64,000 nt of DNA from 43-108 sp001915545 (GCA_902491215.1 CABUGV010000007.1:46431-110430), one strand, 5' to 3'. Shown: positions 17,810 through 26,379, counted from the first letter of the stretch. Notes: a model not told the origin generated them from the letters alone. Program-made: numbers and translations.

Positions 17810-18781
17810 ATGAAATACAGATATTGCGGAAAGAGCGGCATTCAGTTGCCGCTGTTGTCCCTCGGTTTGTGGCATAATTTCGGCGACGTAGACGATTTCC
17901 AGGTCGCTACGGACATGATAAAGTTTGCCTTCGACAACGGCATCTGCCATTTCGACATTGCAAACAACTACGGTCCTGCACCGGGTAGTGCCGAAACAAA
18001 CTTCGGGCGCATCCTCAAAGCCGAACTCTCGTCCCACCGCGATGAAATGTTCATCTCCAGTAAGGCCGGTCACGACATGTGGCCCGGCGTCTACGGAACC
18101 GGTTCATCGCGAAAGAACATCATAGCCTCGTGCGACCAGAGTCTCCGCCGTACAGGTCTGGAATACTTCGACGTGTTCTATTCTCATCGTTATGATGACG
18201 TCACTCCCGTTGAGGAAACCATGCAGGCGCTTGTCGACCTTGTCCGTCAGGGCAAGGCGCTCTACGTCGGCATATCGAAATATCCGCCGGAACAGCAGGT
18301 ACGTGCCTACAATTATCTTCGCGAGTGCAAGGTCCCTTGTCTTTTGAGCCAGTACCGTCATTCGCTTTTCGACCGCAAGGCACAGTCTGCGAATTTTTCT
18401 GCTGCCGCCAACGAAGGTTCTGGCGTTATCTGCTTCTCACCGCTTGCCCAGGGACTTCTCACCGGCAAGTACAACAACGGCATACCTGAGCACAGCCGTG
18501 CCGCCCGTTCCACAGGTTTCCTTCAGGTCTCACAGGTAACCCCTCAGAGAGTTGAAGCGGCACGTTCACTCGAAGCCATCGCCCGCGAACGTGGTCAGTC
18601 GCTCGCCCAGATGTCCTTGGCATGGGCGCTTTCCGACAGTCGTGTCACGTCTGTCATCATCGGTACAAGTTCTGTTGCGCAGATGAAAGATAATCTGAAG
18701 ACGCTCGACAATCTCCACTTCACCGATGAAGAACAGGCTCGCATAGACGCCATTGTCAATGTTCCAGGCATATCTTTCTGA
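17810..18781 (+). CDS. Aldo/keto reductase, YghZ-like
   Basis: A 323-residue NAD(P)H-dependent TIM-barrel reductase. It shows the family pattern: F-D-I-A-N-N-Y-G-P-A-P-G-S-A-E (catalytic Asp and Tyr), S-S-K-A-G-H-D-M-W (catalytic Lys), Y-S-H-R-Y-D (catalytic His in the strand-4 position), and a C-terminal cofactor site V-T-S-V-I-I-G-T-S-S. The spacing P-G-S-A-E and K-A-G-x-x-M-W-P-G-x-Y-G matches YghZ/Kv-beta-type enzymes, which reduce small aldehydes such as L-glyceraldehyde 3-phosphate. The true substrate is unknown. It sits between argH and a lipoprotein gene with short gaps. Confidence 0.88.
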   Translation: MKYRYCGKSGIQLPLLSLGLWHNFGDVDDFQVATDMIKFAFDNGICHFDIANNYGPAPGSAETNFGRILKAELSSHRDEMFISSKAGHDMWPGVYGTGSSRKNIIASCDQSLRRTGLEYFDVFYSHRYDDVTPVEETMQALVDLVRQGKALYVGISKYPPEQQVRAYNYLRECKVPCLLSQYRHSLFDRKAQSANFSAAANEGSGVICFSPLAQGLLTGKYNNGIPEHSRAARSTGFLQVSQVTPQRVEAARSLEAIARERGQSLAQMSLAWALSDSRVTSVIIGTSSVAQMKDNLKTLDNLHFTDEEQARIDAIVNVPGISF

Positions 18782-18798
18782 TAAAACATTATTTCTTT

Positions 18799-19368
18799 AT
18801 GATAGATACATTGTTCCGCAAAATACGCCTCAGGCACCTTCTGCCGTCTCTCCTGCTGATGTTCTCCGCAACCTCATGCAGTGACGGCTACGGCACCTAT
18901 TCAACCAAATATCCGGTTATCTTCAGCATGTCCATCAACTATTCTTCACAGCTCTTCAATACAATGGCTGGAATGGGACAGTTCGTAACCATACGAAAGA
19001 CTGTTGAGAACGTCAACGGAAATATGCAGAGCGTCATTACCGTCAGCGGTCCTACCGGTACAGACTATTGTGCCATAGATCGCATAAGCGAAGATTTCCT
19101 TTACGGTTTGGGCGGACTGATTGTCGGCAACAACATCTACGGCGAGCCTATGGCCTACGATCTTGCATGTCCCAACTGCGACCGTGCAAGCCGACGTCTG
19201 AGCATCGACGATACCGGCATGGCCAAGTGCGGACATTGCGGACTGGTCTACGACCTCAACAACTATGGTGCCATCAGTACGGCATCCTCCAGTGCCGGAG
19301 GCGACCTGCGCGGTCTCTACCGCTACCGCATCAGCTACAACGGTACAGTTGTCACCGTGAGCAACTGA
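18799..19368 (+). CDS. Lipoprotein with Rieske-like layout and four cysteines
   Basis: A 189-residue protein with a lipoprotein signal (hydrophobic segment, then S-A-T-S-C, Cys near residue 27). The second half reads C-P-N-C (near 128-131), 19 residues, C-G-H-C-G-L-V-Y-D-L, then an A-I-S-T-A-S-S-S-A-G-G turn, L-R-G-L-Y-R-Y-R-I and a last strand. This order resembles a Rieske [2Fe-2S] domain (C-x-H ... C-x-x-H-G-x-x-F-D ... G-P-A), but with cysteines at both positions where histidines would be. It might bind zinc or an iron-sulfur cluster with four Cys ligands, or be a zinc ribbon. It starts 17 bases after the aldo/keto reductase gene. Its function is unknown. Confidence 0.7.
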   Translation: MIDTLFRKIRLRHLLPSLLLMFSATSCSDGYGTYSTKYPVIFSMSINYSSQLFNTMAGMGQFVTIRKTVENVNGNMQSVITVSGPTGTDYCAIDRISEDFLYGLGGLIVGNNIYGEPMAYDLACPNCDRASRRLSIDDTGMAKCGHCGLVYDLNNYGAISTASSSAGGDLRGLYRYRISYNGTVVTVSN

Positions 19369-19530
19369 TTCATGCGTTGCTTGCAGGTTCGGTTGTTGTA
19401 TATTTACTCCCTCTATGCCTGTAAATATCAGTTCTAACACTGTTTACCGTTTGTACTAACAAACTTTCTCAAACGTGCAGACAATCAATCGCACACTTTC
19501 GAACACAGTTCGAGAGCGCAGTTAACGCAA

Positions 19531-19590
19531 AAAGCGACATGTGCAAGTACGAATCATTTTGATTCCCTACGCACATGTCGCTTTCTTTTG
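19531..19590 (+). terminator. Terminator downstream of the lipoprotein gene
   Basis: Perfect 14-base arms AAAGCGACATGTGC and GCACATGTCGCTTT around a 26-base loop, followed by CTTTTG. It is about 160 bases after the lipoprotein stop and could also act on GH31 transcripts arriving from the other side. Confidence 0.72.
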
Positions 19591-19622
19591 TGTTTATTTG
19601 AAAATATCTACTGAATGGTTTC

Positions 19623-19745
19623 AATTATTGGTAGTGTGAGTGCTTGTTTTATGTAAATTATCGGCAGTACTAGTGCCTGTATTGTGTAAATTATCGGCAG
19701 TGCGAGTGCTTATTTTGTGCAAATTATCGGCAGTATAGATATATT
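19623..19745 (+). repeat. Tandem 33-bp repeat, about 3.7 copies
   Basis: The word AATTATCGGCAGT (first copy AATTATTGGTAGT) recurs at 19623, 19656, 19689 and 19722, a constant period of 33 bases. Each copy continues with a G-A-G-T-G-C-like stretch and TTTTGTGTAA. The copies differ by several substitutions, so the array is not brand new. It lies immediately downstream of the GH31 stop codon (19748), in that gene's 3' untranslated region or the gap to the converging lipoprotein gene. No protein is encoded. Confidence 0.85.
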
Positions 19746-19747
19746 TT

Positions 19748-22249
19748 CTACAACCGTATATCCATTTCCTTTCCCTCGTACACAGCTTCCACTCCATGGG
19801 TTTCGTTCTCTATTCCTGTTCCGCATCCCTCCGAAACCACAACGATATTCAGCTTCCTCGTCTTGCACATACCCTTGTATTCACCCTTGCGTGCCGACAA
19901 GTGCAGTTCCCGTTTTTTGTCGTTCCATTTCATTGTGAATGTGCTGAATGCGCCCTTTTCATAGTTGTAGTTGTCGCCTTCATCCTCATATACGGTGAAT
20001 GTTCCGTCTTTGCCTGGATAAATTCTTATTTCCCATTCGGCGTCGTTCTTCTGCGAACTGTATTCCACCTCAGGACCGATAGGAATAATGCTTCCAGCCC
20101 TTACGAACAGCGGAATCCTGTCAATCGGAGCATCGGCTTCTAATGTTGTTCCGCCCTTGTACTCCTTGCCCGACCAGAAGTCGTACCATACCGACTTGTT
20201 CTTTTCTCCGTCCTTCGGCAGATACACGTTTCTGCATTTCTTCACGCCCTCGGCTTTCTCACCGCCAGGCAGATAGTACATCGGACGGGTGACAGGACAT
20301 ACCAATATCGACGGACCGAACATGAATTCATCCTTTATGTCGTACACCGCCGTGTCCTTTCTGAAGTCGAACGCCAGCGCACGCGTCATCGTATAGTCGT
20401 TCAGGTACACGCTTCCTGCCAGCGAATAAATGTACGGCAACAGCCTGTATCTGGTCTTTATTGATGTCGTGATGCTCTCGTAGAACGGTTCACCTTCCTT
20501 GCCGTAGAACCACGGTTCTCTCGGCGTTCCCGTGCCGTGGCTTCTGAAAATAGGCAAGAATGTGCAGTACTGAAGCATGCGCGAGTAGAACTCCCTGTAG
20601 CCGGCATCCTTGTATCCCTGCGGAAAAACGCCCCGTCTGAACCACTCATTGCCGCCGACGGTGAAAAATGCACCGGCATCCACCGTCCAGTACGGATAGC
20701 CAGTAGCCATGAAGTTCAGTCCGGCAGGAATCTGCTGTGCAAACGACTCCCACGAAGCCGACGTGTCGCCGTTCCAGCTTATCGTACCGTATCTCTGCTG
20801 TCCGGCCCAGCTCGAACGTGTCAAGTTCACCACACGCTTCTCCTCAGTGCATTTGCGCTGGTTTTCATACACCCCTTTCGAATGATGCAACGAGTAAGTG
20901 TTCACGTCGAGCGGTCCCAACAGGTCAGTCAGAGCCTTCAGATTGCCTTCATACCTCGCTTTCTGGTTGTCCGCACTGATATTTCCCGGTCGCCAGTCAG
21001 AATCTATAGGCTCAGAGCAGTCGCACCACCACGCATCCACGCCGTATTTGAACAAACCGTCATAGGCATATTTCCAATAAGCCTCAGATGCATCGTCGTC
21101 GTAGGCATTATATGTATCTCCGCCCAACATGAATCCGCGTCTGGCCATGTCGTCCGACTCCTCGCATCCGCTGATGTTCGGCCAAATCGAAATCATGTAA
21201 TGCGCGTTCATGCCGTGAATATCGTCAATCATCTTCTTCGGGTCCGGATACCTCTTCGGGTCATAGTTCTTTGCGCCCCAACCCTTAGGCCAGTACATCC
21301 AGTCCTGCACAATCAGGTCCAGCGGAATGTGCTTCTCCCTGAACGTCCTTACGATGTCCGTTATCTCGTCCTGCGTCGTATATCTTTCCCTCGACTGTAT
21401 GTAGCCGAACATATATTTAGGCATTACCGGAGCCTTGCCCGTGAGCCATCTGTAGCCGGCCACTATCTCGTCAAACTCAGGACCGTAGATGAAGTACATG
21501 TCCACCTCGTTCGCTGCTTCCAGCTCCACACAGCCCCTCTTTCCCCTGTCGTCATATTTCATTCCGCATCCGTGGTCGAATAGCAGACCGTATCCAACAG
21601 TCGAAACCAGTACAGGCATGCTTGTCTTCAGATTGTGCTGCACCACAAACATTTCCTTGCCCCTCAGGTTCATGTAGTCCTCCATGTGCGACCCTAAGCC
21701 GTACAGCGCTTCGCCGTCCTGCCAGTTGAAATACAGCTTGTATTTCCATCCCATGCCCAGCGTGTCCGTACCCGTCACCTTCATCTCAGCCTTCTCGCCG
21801 TCGGCCGTCTTTCTTGTAGCATTGTTCCTTGTGCTGAAATTCTTTCTGAAGAGCATCCTCTCTTCGCTTTCAAACGGTCCGTCCTTCCTTCCGCTTTCCT
21901 TCAGCAGATTGTTTCCTTTGGCATCCGTGAATCCGAAATCACCGTTTTCCGTGTTTATGCTCAACCTCAAGCGTTCAGTGGATATTCTTACTTCATCCCG
22001 TTTCCTCTTAACCGAAAACTCAGTATCGGTCTCTTTCTTGTACGAGCACGAAATCGAACCGTTGCCCTTGAAGGCCTCGTTCCTTGTATACCGTATTCTT
22101 ATGATGCTCGGTGATATGACATCCGCTTCCACCATCCCCTTTTCGGTATGGCAGACTACAGTCCTCTCGTCTTTTTCGTTTGCACAGACGTTTTGGCTTA
22201 TGCACAATGCCAATACAAACAGTATTGATGTAATAGATTTAAGTTTCAT
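19748..22249 (-). CDS. Secreted GH31 alpha-glycosidase (alpha-xylosidase-like)
   Basis: An 833-residue exported glycoside hydrolase, using the ATG at 22249, which begins a proper signal peptide (M-K-L-K-S-I-T-S-I-L-F). An in-frame ATG 12 codons upstream gives a poor N terminus. GH31 marks are D-L-I-V-Q-D-W-M-Y-W, the nucleophile Asp in D-A-W-W-C-D-C-S-E-P (near residue 410), the acid/base Asp in S-W-N-G-D-T-S-A-S-W (near 494) and F-R-S-H-G-T-G-T-P-R-E-P-W. The R-x-H-G-x-x-x-P-R-E-P-W segment is typical of YicI-type alpha-xylosidases, so release of xylose from xyloglucan fragments is plausible; alpha-glucosidase activity is the alternative. No SusC/SusD genes are next to it. Confidence 0.88.
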   Translation of the reverse strand: MKLKSITSILFVLALCISQNVCANEKDERTVVCHTEKGMVEADVISPSIIRIRYTRNEAFKGNGSISCSYKKETDTEFSVKRKRDEVRISTERLRLSINTENGDFGFTDAKGNNLLKESGRKDGPFESEERMLFRKNFSTRNNATRKTADGEKAEMKVTGTDTLGMGWKYKLYFNWQDGEALYGLGSHMEDYMNLRGKEMFVVQHNLKTSMPVLVSTVGYGLLFDHGCGMKYDDRGKRGCVELEAANEVDMYFIYGPEFDEIVAGYRWLTGKAPVMPKYMFGYIQSRERYTTQDEITDIVRTFREKHIPLDLIVQDWMYWPKGWGAKNYDPKRYPDPKKMIDDIHGMNAHYMISIWPNISGCEESDDMARRGFMLGGDTYNAYDDDASEAYWKYAYDGLFKYGVDAWWCDCSEPIDSDWRPGNISADNQKARYEGNLKALTDLLGPLDVNTYSLHHSKGVYENQRKCTEEKRVVNLTRSSWAGQQRYGTISWNGDTSASWESFAQQIPAGLNFMATGYPYWTVDAGAFFTVGGNEWFRRGVFPQGYKDAGYREFYSRMLQYCTFLPIFRSHGTGTPREPWFYGKEGEPFYESITTSIKTRYRLLPYIYSLAGSVYLNDYTMTRALAFDFRKDTAVYDIKDEFMFGPSILVCPVTRPMYYLPGGEKAEGVKKCRNVYLPKDGEKNKSVWYDFWSGKEYKGGTTLEADAPIDRIPLFVRAGSIIPIGPEVEYSSQKNDAEWEIRIYPGKDGTFTVYEDEGDNYNYEKGAFSTFTMKWNDKKRELHLSARKGEYKGMCKTRKLNIVVVSEGCGTGIENETHGVEAVYEGKEMDIRL

Positions 22250-22671
22250 ATATTTTATTGTGTGTCTTAATTTATCACAAGTCAATTTTGCCCCATAACA
22301 TTACTTGAGATATTTCAATCAGCATATTGCTAAGTCTTATTTTATTTTACTCCTGTATGTGATTGATTGTTAGTAATGTAGCTATTGGTTTCCAAAGAAG
22401 CATGTTTTTATCTTCTTATTTGGACTTTAGCACATTGAGGCTTTTGTATGATATAGTTACAAATAAAGCACGTATAGCACAAATCTCAAAATGTTTTAGC
22501 AGAAAATATGCACGAATCTAAATTTGCAGGTTTTATACAAGAACTCAGCATAGCAACCGTTGGTATGCTATGCAACAGAGCAATAAATGAATTAATATTA
22601 TTTCTTCTGCTTTTTTGAGTATGTTATGTTTATAAAATTATACAGCTAATGTAATGAAACGTATATTCCTT
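22250..22671. other. Intergenic region between GH31 and NYN genes
   Basis: This 420-base AT-rich gap holds no supportable gene. The only strong structure is an inverted repeat at 22548-22573, arms GCATAGCA and TGCTATGC with a ten-base centre. It could be an operator for the GH31 gene (about 300 bases downstream on the minus strand) or a 3' stem of the NYN transcript; it has no T tract on either side. I found no convincing promoter boxes for GH31. Confidence 0.4.
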
Positions 22672-23319
22672 TTATTTCTTTCCATTTTGAAGAGCTTTCC
22701 ATTCCGTTGGAATTGAAAGCTCAAATCCATTTGTAAGCTTTATCTTATCTGGAAATAATGCATTCTTAAACCTTTTTTCATAACGCAACATATGAATAGG
22801 TGCACCGTTTCCCATAGTAGCTAAGTTACTGGAATACTGATGAGGTGGAAAATAAATGAATATATTGATTTTAGCCTCTTTGGCTAATTCAACTGCCGGT
22901 ATCATATCGCTGTCTGCGGATACAATGATAGCAACGTCGCAATTATGTTGAAAAGCATCGGCTACAATCTGAGTGGCAATACGCACGTCAGACTCCTTTT
23001 CTTCGTAAGTGTGGATGATATTGTGGCATTTGAAACACTCAATTTCCTTTTTCAAGTACTTACCCAATATCAACTTGAATTTCGGATTTTCCTTATTGGC
23101 TTGAAAGAAAGCATCCTGTCTTTTACGTTTTCCTACATCTGTTGGTCTGGCTGAAAAATACTTAACTGCTATCAATTCTTGGTTTGGACGTAAGAAAGAT
23201 TCCATCAGTTTGACAATGTCCAACCAATAATACTTCTTCCACGGAGCTGTTTTCAACCCGTAGTAGAAGTTGAATCCGTCTATGTAAACGATAACCCTTT
23301 GTTTGCTTTCTTCAGCCAT
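22672..23319 (-). CDS. NYN-domain (LabA/DUF88-like) putative ribonuclease
   Basis: A 215-residue cytosolic protein of the PIN-like NYN superfamily, whose members are metal-dependent RNases. The acidic site is visible: V-Y-I-D-G-F-N-F-Y-Y near residues 11-20, E-S-D-V-R-I-A near 108-114 and V-S-A-D-S-D-M-I-P near 132-140. A C-F-K-C pair near 94-97 precedes the second acidic motif and may bind metal. The gene is AT-richer than its glycosidase neighbours and unrelated to them, which suggests separate acquisition. It is preceded by its own perfect promoter and a short leader with two hairpins (separate entries). Target and role are unknown; RNA decay, defence or toxin functions are all possible. 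Confidence 0.85.
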   Translation of the reverse strand: MAEESKQRVIVYIDGFNFYYGLKTAPWKKYYWLDIVKLMESFLRPNQELIAVKYFSARPTDVGKRKRQDAFFQANKENPKFKLILGKYLKKEIECFKCHNIIHTYEEKESDVRIATQIVADAFQHNCDVAIIVSADSDMIPAVELAKEAKINIFIYFPPHQYSSNLATMGNGAPIHMLRYEKRFKNALFPDKIKLTNGFELSIPTEWKALQNGKK

Positions 23320-23390
23320 ATTTATAAAAAATAAGCCCTCGAAGTCGAGGGCGAGCCTTGGTCTTTCCCAACCAAGGGGGATAATTTTGT
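23320..23390 (-). ncRNA. Structured two-hairpin leader of the NYN gene
   Basis: On the minus strand the predicted transcript begins near 23388 and folds into two GC-rich hairpins before the start codon. The first is CCTTGGT-8 nt-ACCAAGG (23356-23377). The second is GCCCTCG-ACTT-CGAGGGC (23335-23352), followed by TTATTTTTTATAAAT and then ATG. The second hairpin with its T-rich tail looks like an intrinsic terminator placed before the coding region. The leader could therefore be a short stand-alone RNA with read-through into the RNase gene, or an autoregulatory cleavage site. Structure is seen directly; function is inferred. Confidence 0.6.
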
Positions 23391-23394
23391 ACTA

Positions 23395-23425
23395 CAAAAA
23401 TACATTTTTTATTTGATAGAACAAA
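23395..23425 (-). promoter_or_regulatory. Predicted promoter of the NYN gene
   Basis: On the minus strand TTTG (complement of 23422-23425) and TATTTTTG (complement of 23395-23402) are separated by 19 bases, a perfect match to the Bacteroidetes promoter. Transcription would start near 23388, about 70 bases before the coding start. Confidence 0.75.
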
Positions 23426-23765
23426 CTTGTATTGTATTTATTTTATCGTTTCATTTTGCAATTTAATGATTTATAAAGTTTCAGAACTTGATTTTCCTTG
23501 CATAAATATCAGAATTTATTTTGCTGAAATCTGCACGATTCTCAAAATTCAGACAGGTGAAAACGTGCTTTTCTTTAAATTTCTAACAACAGATTGGTCT
23601 TTTTTCTGTCTGCTAATACTTAACTGTTCTTCCTTTTTCAGGCGCTCAGAAAATAAATTCCGGGCGCTCGCAACTTAATTTCCGAGCGCCCGGAATTTTA
23701 TCCGCGAGGGCTCGTAGCCCAAAAGATTCTTAAGATTCCGTTAATTTATGCCGGAAAGGCAGTCC
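23426..23765. terminator. Gap downstream of GH43 with a 16-bp perfect palindrome
   Basis: No gene is seen in this gap. At 23655-23698 the arms AAATTCCGGGCGCTCG and CGAGCGCCCGGAATTT pair perfectly around a 12-base loop, with AATTTATTTT following on the minus strand, so it probably terminates the GH43 transcript that ends at 23766. A related word GGCGCTCAGAAAATAAATTCC at 23641-23661 overlaps the left arm, giving a small mosaic of direct and inverted copies. Confidence 0.65.
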
Positions 23766-26207
23766 TTATTTTTCTGCTTCCGGCAGAGCCGTGTGCCAGT
23801 GGTTGGCAAGTTTCTTTGCCTCCTCCATGGTCAGATGTATCACGGCACCGTGCTTCGGCGAACTGAAGTTCGTTGTCTTCATCACGCCCTCGTTGAAACG
23901 TCCTATCGGTGTGAAGTTTACGAAGTCGGAAGTCTCTACAAATCCGAAGTTGTGCTTCTTTATGCCGTAGCAGTCGTACATGAGCACCCATTTGTCCTCG
24001 CCTATGCGCTTCCATACGTTCGGAGCCTCGCACGACGACGGTTCCGGGTCGTACCACTGAGGGTTGTATTCATATCCGCCGTTGATTCTGTCCGATACGG
24101 CCTGCTTGATGCCCGGTGTGCCGTCGTGGGCCACGTAGAACATGCGGTACTTGCCTCCCACGTGCGTTATGTCGGCATCTATGGCCGACGACTTCTTGTC
24201 GGGATACTGGAACAGAAGCTGGGGAACCGATTCCAGACGGTTGAAATCGTCGTTCACGTAAGCATAGTACAGCTTGTTTCTCTCGTTGCCGAACCTCATT
24301 GTGAAGTATATCATCAGTTTGCCCTTCTCCTCGTCGTATGTCGTTTCCGGAGCCCATGCACAGCCTATTTCGCTGAATTCGGCCGACATCTTGTCAAGGT
24401 TCAGGTTCGTACGCTTCCAGTTTATCAGGTCCCACGACTTCATCAGCACCAGGCCCCTGTTGTTGCCCCAGCCGTACTTCTTGCCGTCTCTTTCCCATTC
24501 GGTGTCCCTGTAGCCCTCCTTCTGTGCAAAGATGTGCAGGTCTGTCATCGCCAGGTAGAACGCTCCGTCAGGTCCTCTGTATATGTGCGGGTCTCTGATG
24601 CCCTTCTGTTCGGCAATCGTGTCTCCCTTAATAATTGGTTTGCCGTCGTTGAGCGCTGTGAATGTGTAGCCGTCTGTGCTGAGCGCCATGTGCAGGCTGT
24701 GGGTGTCATCCTTGTGGAACACCAGCAGGTACGCCGACATGTCCTTCTCCTGCGGAACGGCGTTTCTGTATCCGAAGCTGTGGAACACGCTCTTGCCCTT
24801 TCCTGCTGCGCACAAAGCAGGACGCAGGGCATAGAATCCGCCGAATTTGTTGTGGTTCAGGCCCGACACGTCCATTCCGTCGGCCAGTGTGGTCCATGCC
24901 TTGCCGTCACGGCTCACCATGATGCCGACCGTGTTGCCTCGGTTATGAATCTTTGCGAAGAAGTGCTTGCCGATGCTGTTCTTTACCGCACGCTTATTCT
25001 TTGCATCGGAGTATATGGTGAATGTTTTTCCGTCGGTCATCACTCCGGCAAAAGCCTCTTCGTCGTAGTACAGCATCAAACCTGCCTCCGCATTGCTCTT
25101 TACAGTTATTTCGCTGCACACCTCGTAGTTCTTGTCCGAAGCCGTCACGAGCATCAGCAGTGCATCGGCAGGCGAAGAACCCTTGCCCTCTACCGTCAGA
25201 TTTCCGTTCTTCAGACTTATCTTGTCCATCGGATACTCTCTCCAGAAGGTCCACTGAAGTCCCAGTTTGTCGCCGTCGAAGCTGTCCGACAGTTCCATGC
25301 CTTTACCGTCGGTTTCAGGCAGAGATGCCGACGACTTTGTTACTGGCCATCCGTCCTTTGTCCACTCAATCGGTTCAATCAGCGTCTGTCTGCCCAGCGT
25401 GTGGTAGCCGTTGGCATAGGCGTGGTAGACAATCCACCAGTTGCCCTGTGCATCGTCAATCAGTGTGCCGTGGCCCTTCGACCACCAGTTGTCGTCGGCC
25501 GTATATGTATGTACTATAGGATTGTAGGGTGAGTTCTCCCACGGTCCCGCAGGACTCTTCGAGCGTGCTGTCACAGCCATGTGGCTTGTGGCAGGTCCGG
25601 CCGTTCCGCCCTCGGCCGATGTCAGGTAATAGTAGCCGTCGTGGTACGTCAGTTTCGGCGATTCCAGACACATGCACTCCGTCACCCAGTGTTTCGGATA
25701 TGCCCATCCGTCGTACACCTTTTTCTTTTCGCCGTCCACGGCCAGTCCGTCGGGTGTCAGCTTCACCATCTCGCCGTTGCTCAGGTAGAGATATCTGTTG
25801 CCGTCCTTGTCGGCCACGTGTCCCGGGTCAATGCCTCCAACCTTCAGGTCTATCGGCTTGCTCCACGGTCCGCGTATGTCGTCGGCCCATACCACCCAGT
25901 TGGTGCCGGCGGCAGGGTAGTAGATGTAGAAGCGTCCTTTGTATTTCACGAGGTCGGGTGCCATTGCCGAACCTTCATATTCGGTTACGGCTCGGCATAC
26001 AGGTTTCCAGTTGACAAGGTCGGTGGAATGCCAAATCAGGAATCCCGGAGCATAGAAGAACGGTGAGTGGGTCATGTAGAAGTCCTTTCCGTCTCTTACA
26101 ATCGACGGGTCGGGATAGTCGCCTTTGAGTATGGCCTTCGGGAAAGTCTGTGCTTCTGCAAACAGGCTTATGGCCAGAGCGAGGATGATGGTCAAAGTGT
26201 GTTTCAT
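23766..26207 (-). CDS. Secreted bimodular GH43 glycosidase
   Basis: An 813-residue exported protein with a signal peptide (residues 1-19) and two five-bladed GH43 propellers separated by a beta-sandwich. Module 1 (about 22-300) has G-D-Y-P-D-P-S-I-V-R-D-G (general base Asp), G-G-I-D-P-G-H (second Asp) and C-L-E-S-P-K (acid Glu). The sandwich (about 315-500) resembles the GH43 C-terminal lectin-like domain. Module 2 (about 505-800) has G-I-R-D-P-H-I-Y, S-A-I-D-A-D-I-T-H and C-E-A-P-N-V-W, again a full catalytic triad. Both modules look active. Likely substrates are arabinan or arabinoxylan side chains, in line with the GH51 gene. It is divergent from the flippase gene across 220 bases. Confidence 0.88.
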   Translation of the reverse strand: MKHTLTIILALAISLFAEAQTFPKAILKGDYPDPSIVRDGKDFYMTHSPFFYAPGFLIWHSTDLVNWKPVCRAVTEYEGSAMAPDLVKYKGRFYIYYPAAGTNWVVWADDIRGPWSKPIDLKVGGIDPGHVADKDGNRYLYLSNGEMVKLTPDGLAVDGEKKKVYDGWAYPKHWVTECMCLESPKLTYHDGYYYLTSAEGGTAGPATSHMAVTARSKSPAGPWENSPYNPIVHTYTADDNWWSKGHGTLIDDAQGNWWIVYHAYANGYHTLGRQTLIEPIEWTKDGWPVTKSSASLPETDGKGMELSDSFDGDKLGLQWTFWREYPMDKISLKNGNLTVEGKGSSPADALLMLVTASDKNYEVCSEITVKSNAEAGLMLYYDEEAFAGVMTDGKTFTIYSDAKNKRAVKNSIGKHFFAKIHNRGNTVGIMVSRDGKAWTTLADGMDVSGLNHNKFGGFYALRPALCAAGKGKSVFHSFGYRNAVPQEKDMSAYLLVFHKDDTHSLHMALSTDGYTFTALNDGKPIIKGDTIAEQKGIRDPHIYRGPDGAFYLAMTDLHIFAQKEGYRDTEWERDGKKYGWGNNRGLVLMKSWDLINWKRTNLNLDKMSAEFSEIGCAWAPETTYDEEKGKLMIYFTMRFGNERNKLYYAYVNDDFNRLESVPQLLFQYPDKKSSAIDADITHVGGKYRMFYVAHDGTPGIKQAVSDRINGGYEYNPQWYDPEPSSCEAPNVWKRIGEDKWVLMYDCYGIKKHNFGFVETSDFVNFTPIGRFNEGVMKTTNFSSPKHGAVIHLTMEEAKKLANHWHTALPEAEK

Positions 26208-26348
26208 AAAAATGGTTTTTGGTTGTTTTTCTCTGTATCAGCATTAGCCGTCAGCAGTTTTCCGGCTAAAGATATGCAAATATAGTTCTTTTGCCGATAC
26301 ATATAGGATTTCAGAAACATCCAGAAGACATTATATGTTCCATAAAAA

Positions 26349-26379
26349 TTTATCGGACTGCAAGATTTTATTAACTTTG
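26349..26379 (+). promoter_or_regulatory. Predicted promoter of the flippase-GT14 operon
   Basis: TTTA at 26349-26352 (3 of 4 to the -33 box) is 19 bases from TAACTTTG at 26372-26379 (perfect -7 box). Transcription would start near 26386, about 43 bases before the flippase start. On the other strand CAAATATA at 26277-26284 is a -7 box for the divergent GH43 gene but lacks a clear -33 partner. Confidence 0.5.

Noticed and set aside
20537..21583. A 348-codon plus-strand frame over the GH31 gene
   Set aside because: It lies antisense to the catalytic part of GH31, and its composition is that of a shadow frame.
23748..25532. A 594-codon plus-strand frame over the GH43 gene
   Set aside because: It is antisense to a clear glycosidase with signal peptide and catalytic residues. 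The product is Val/Arg/His-rich without domains.
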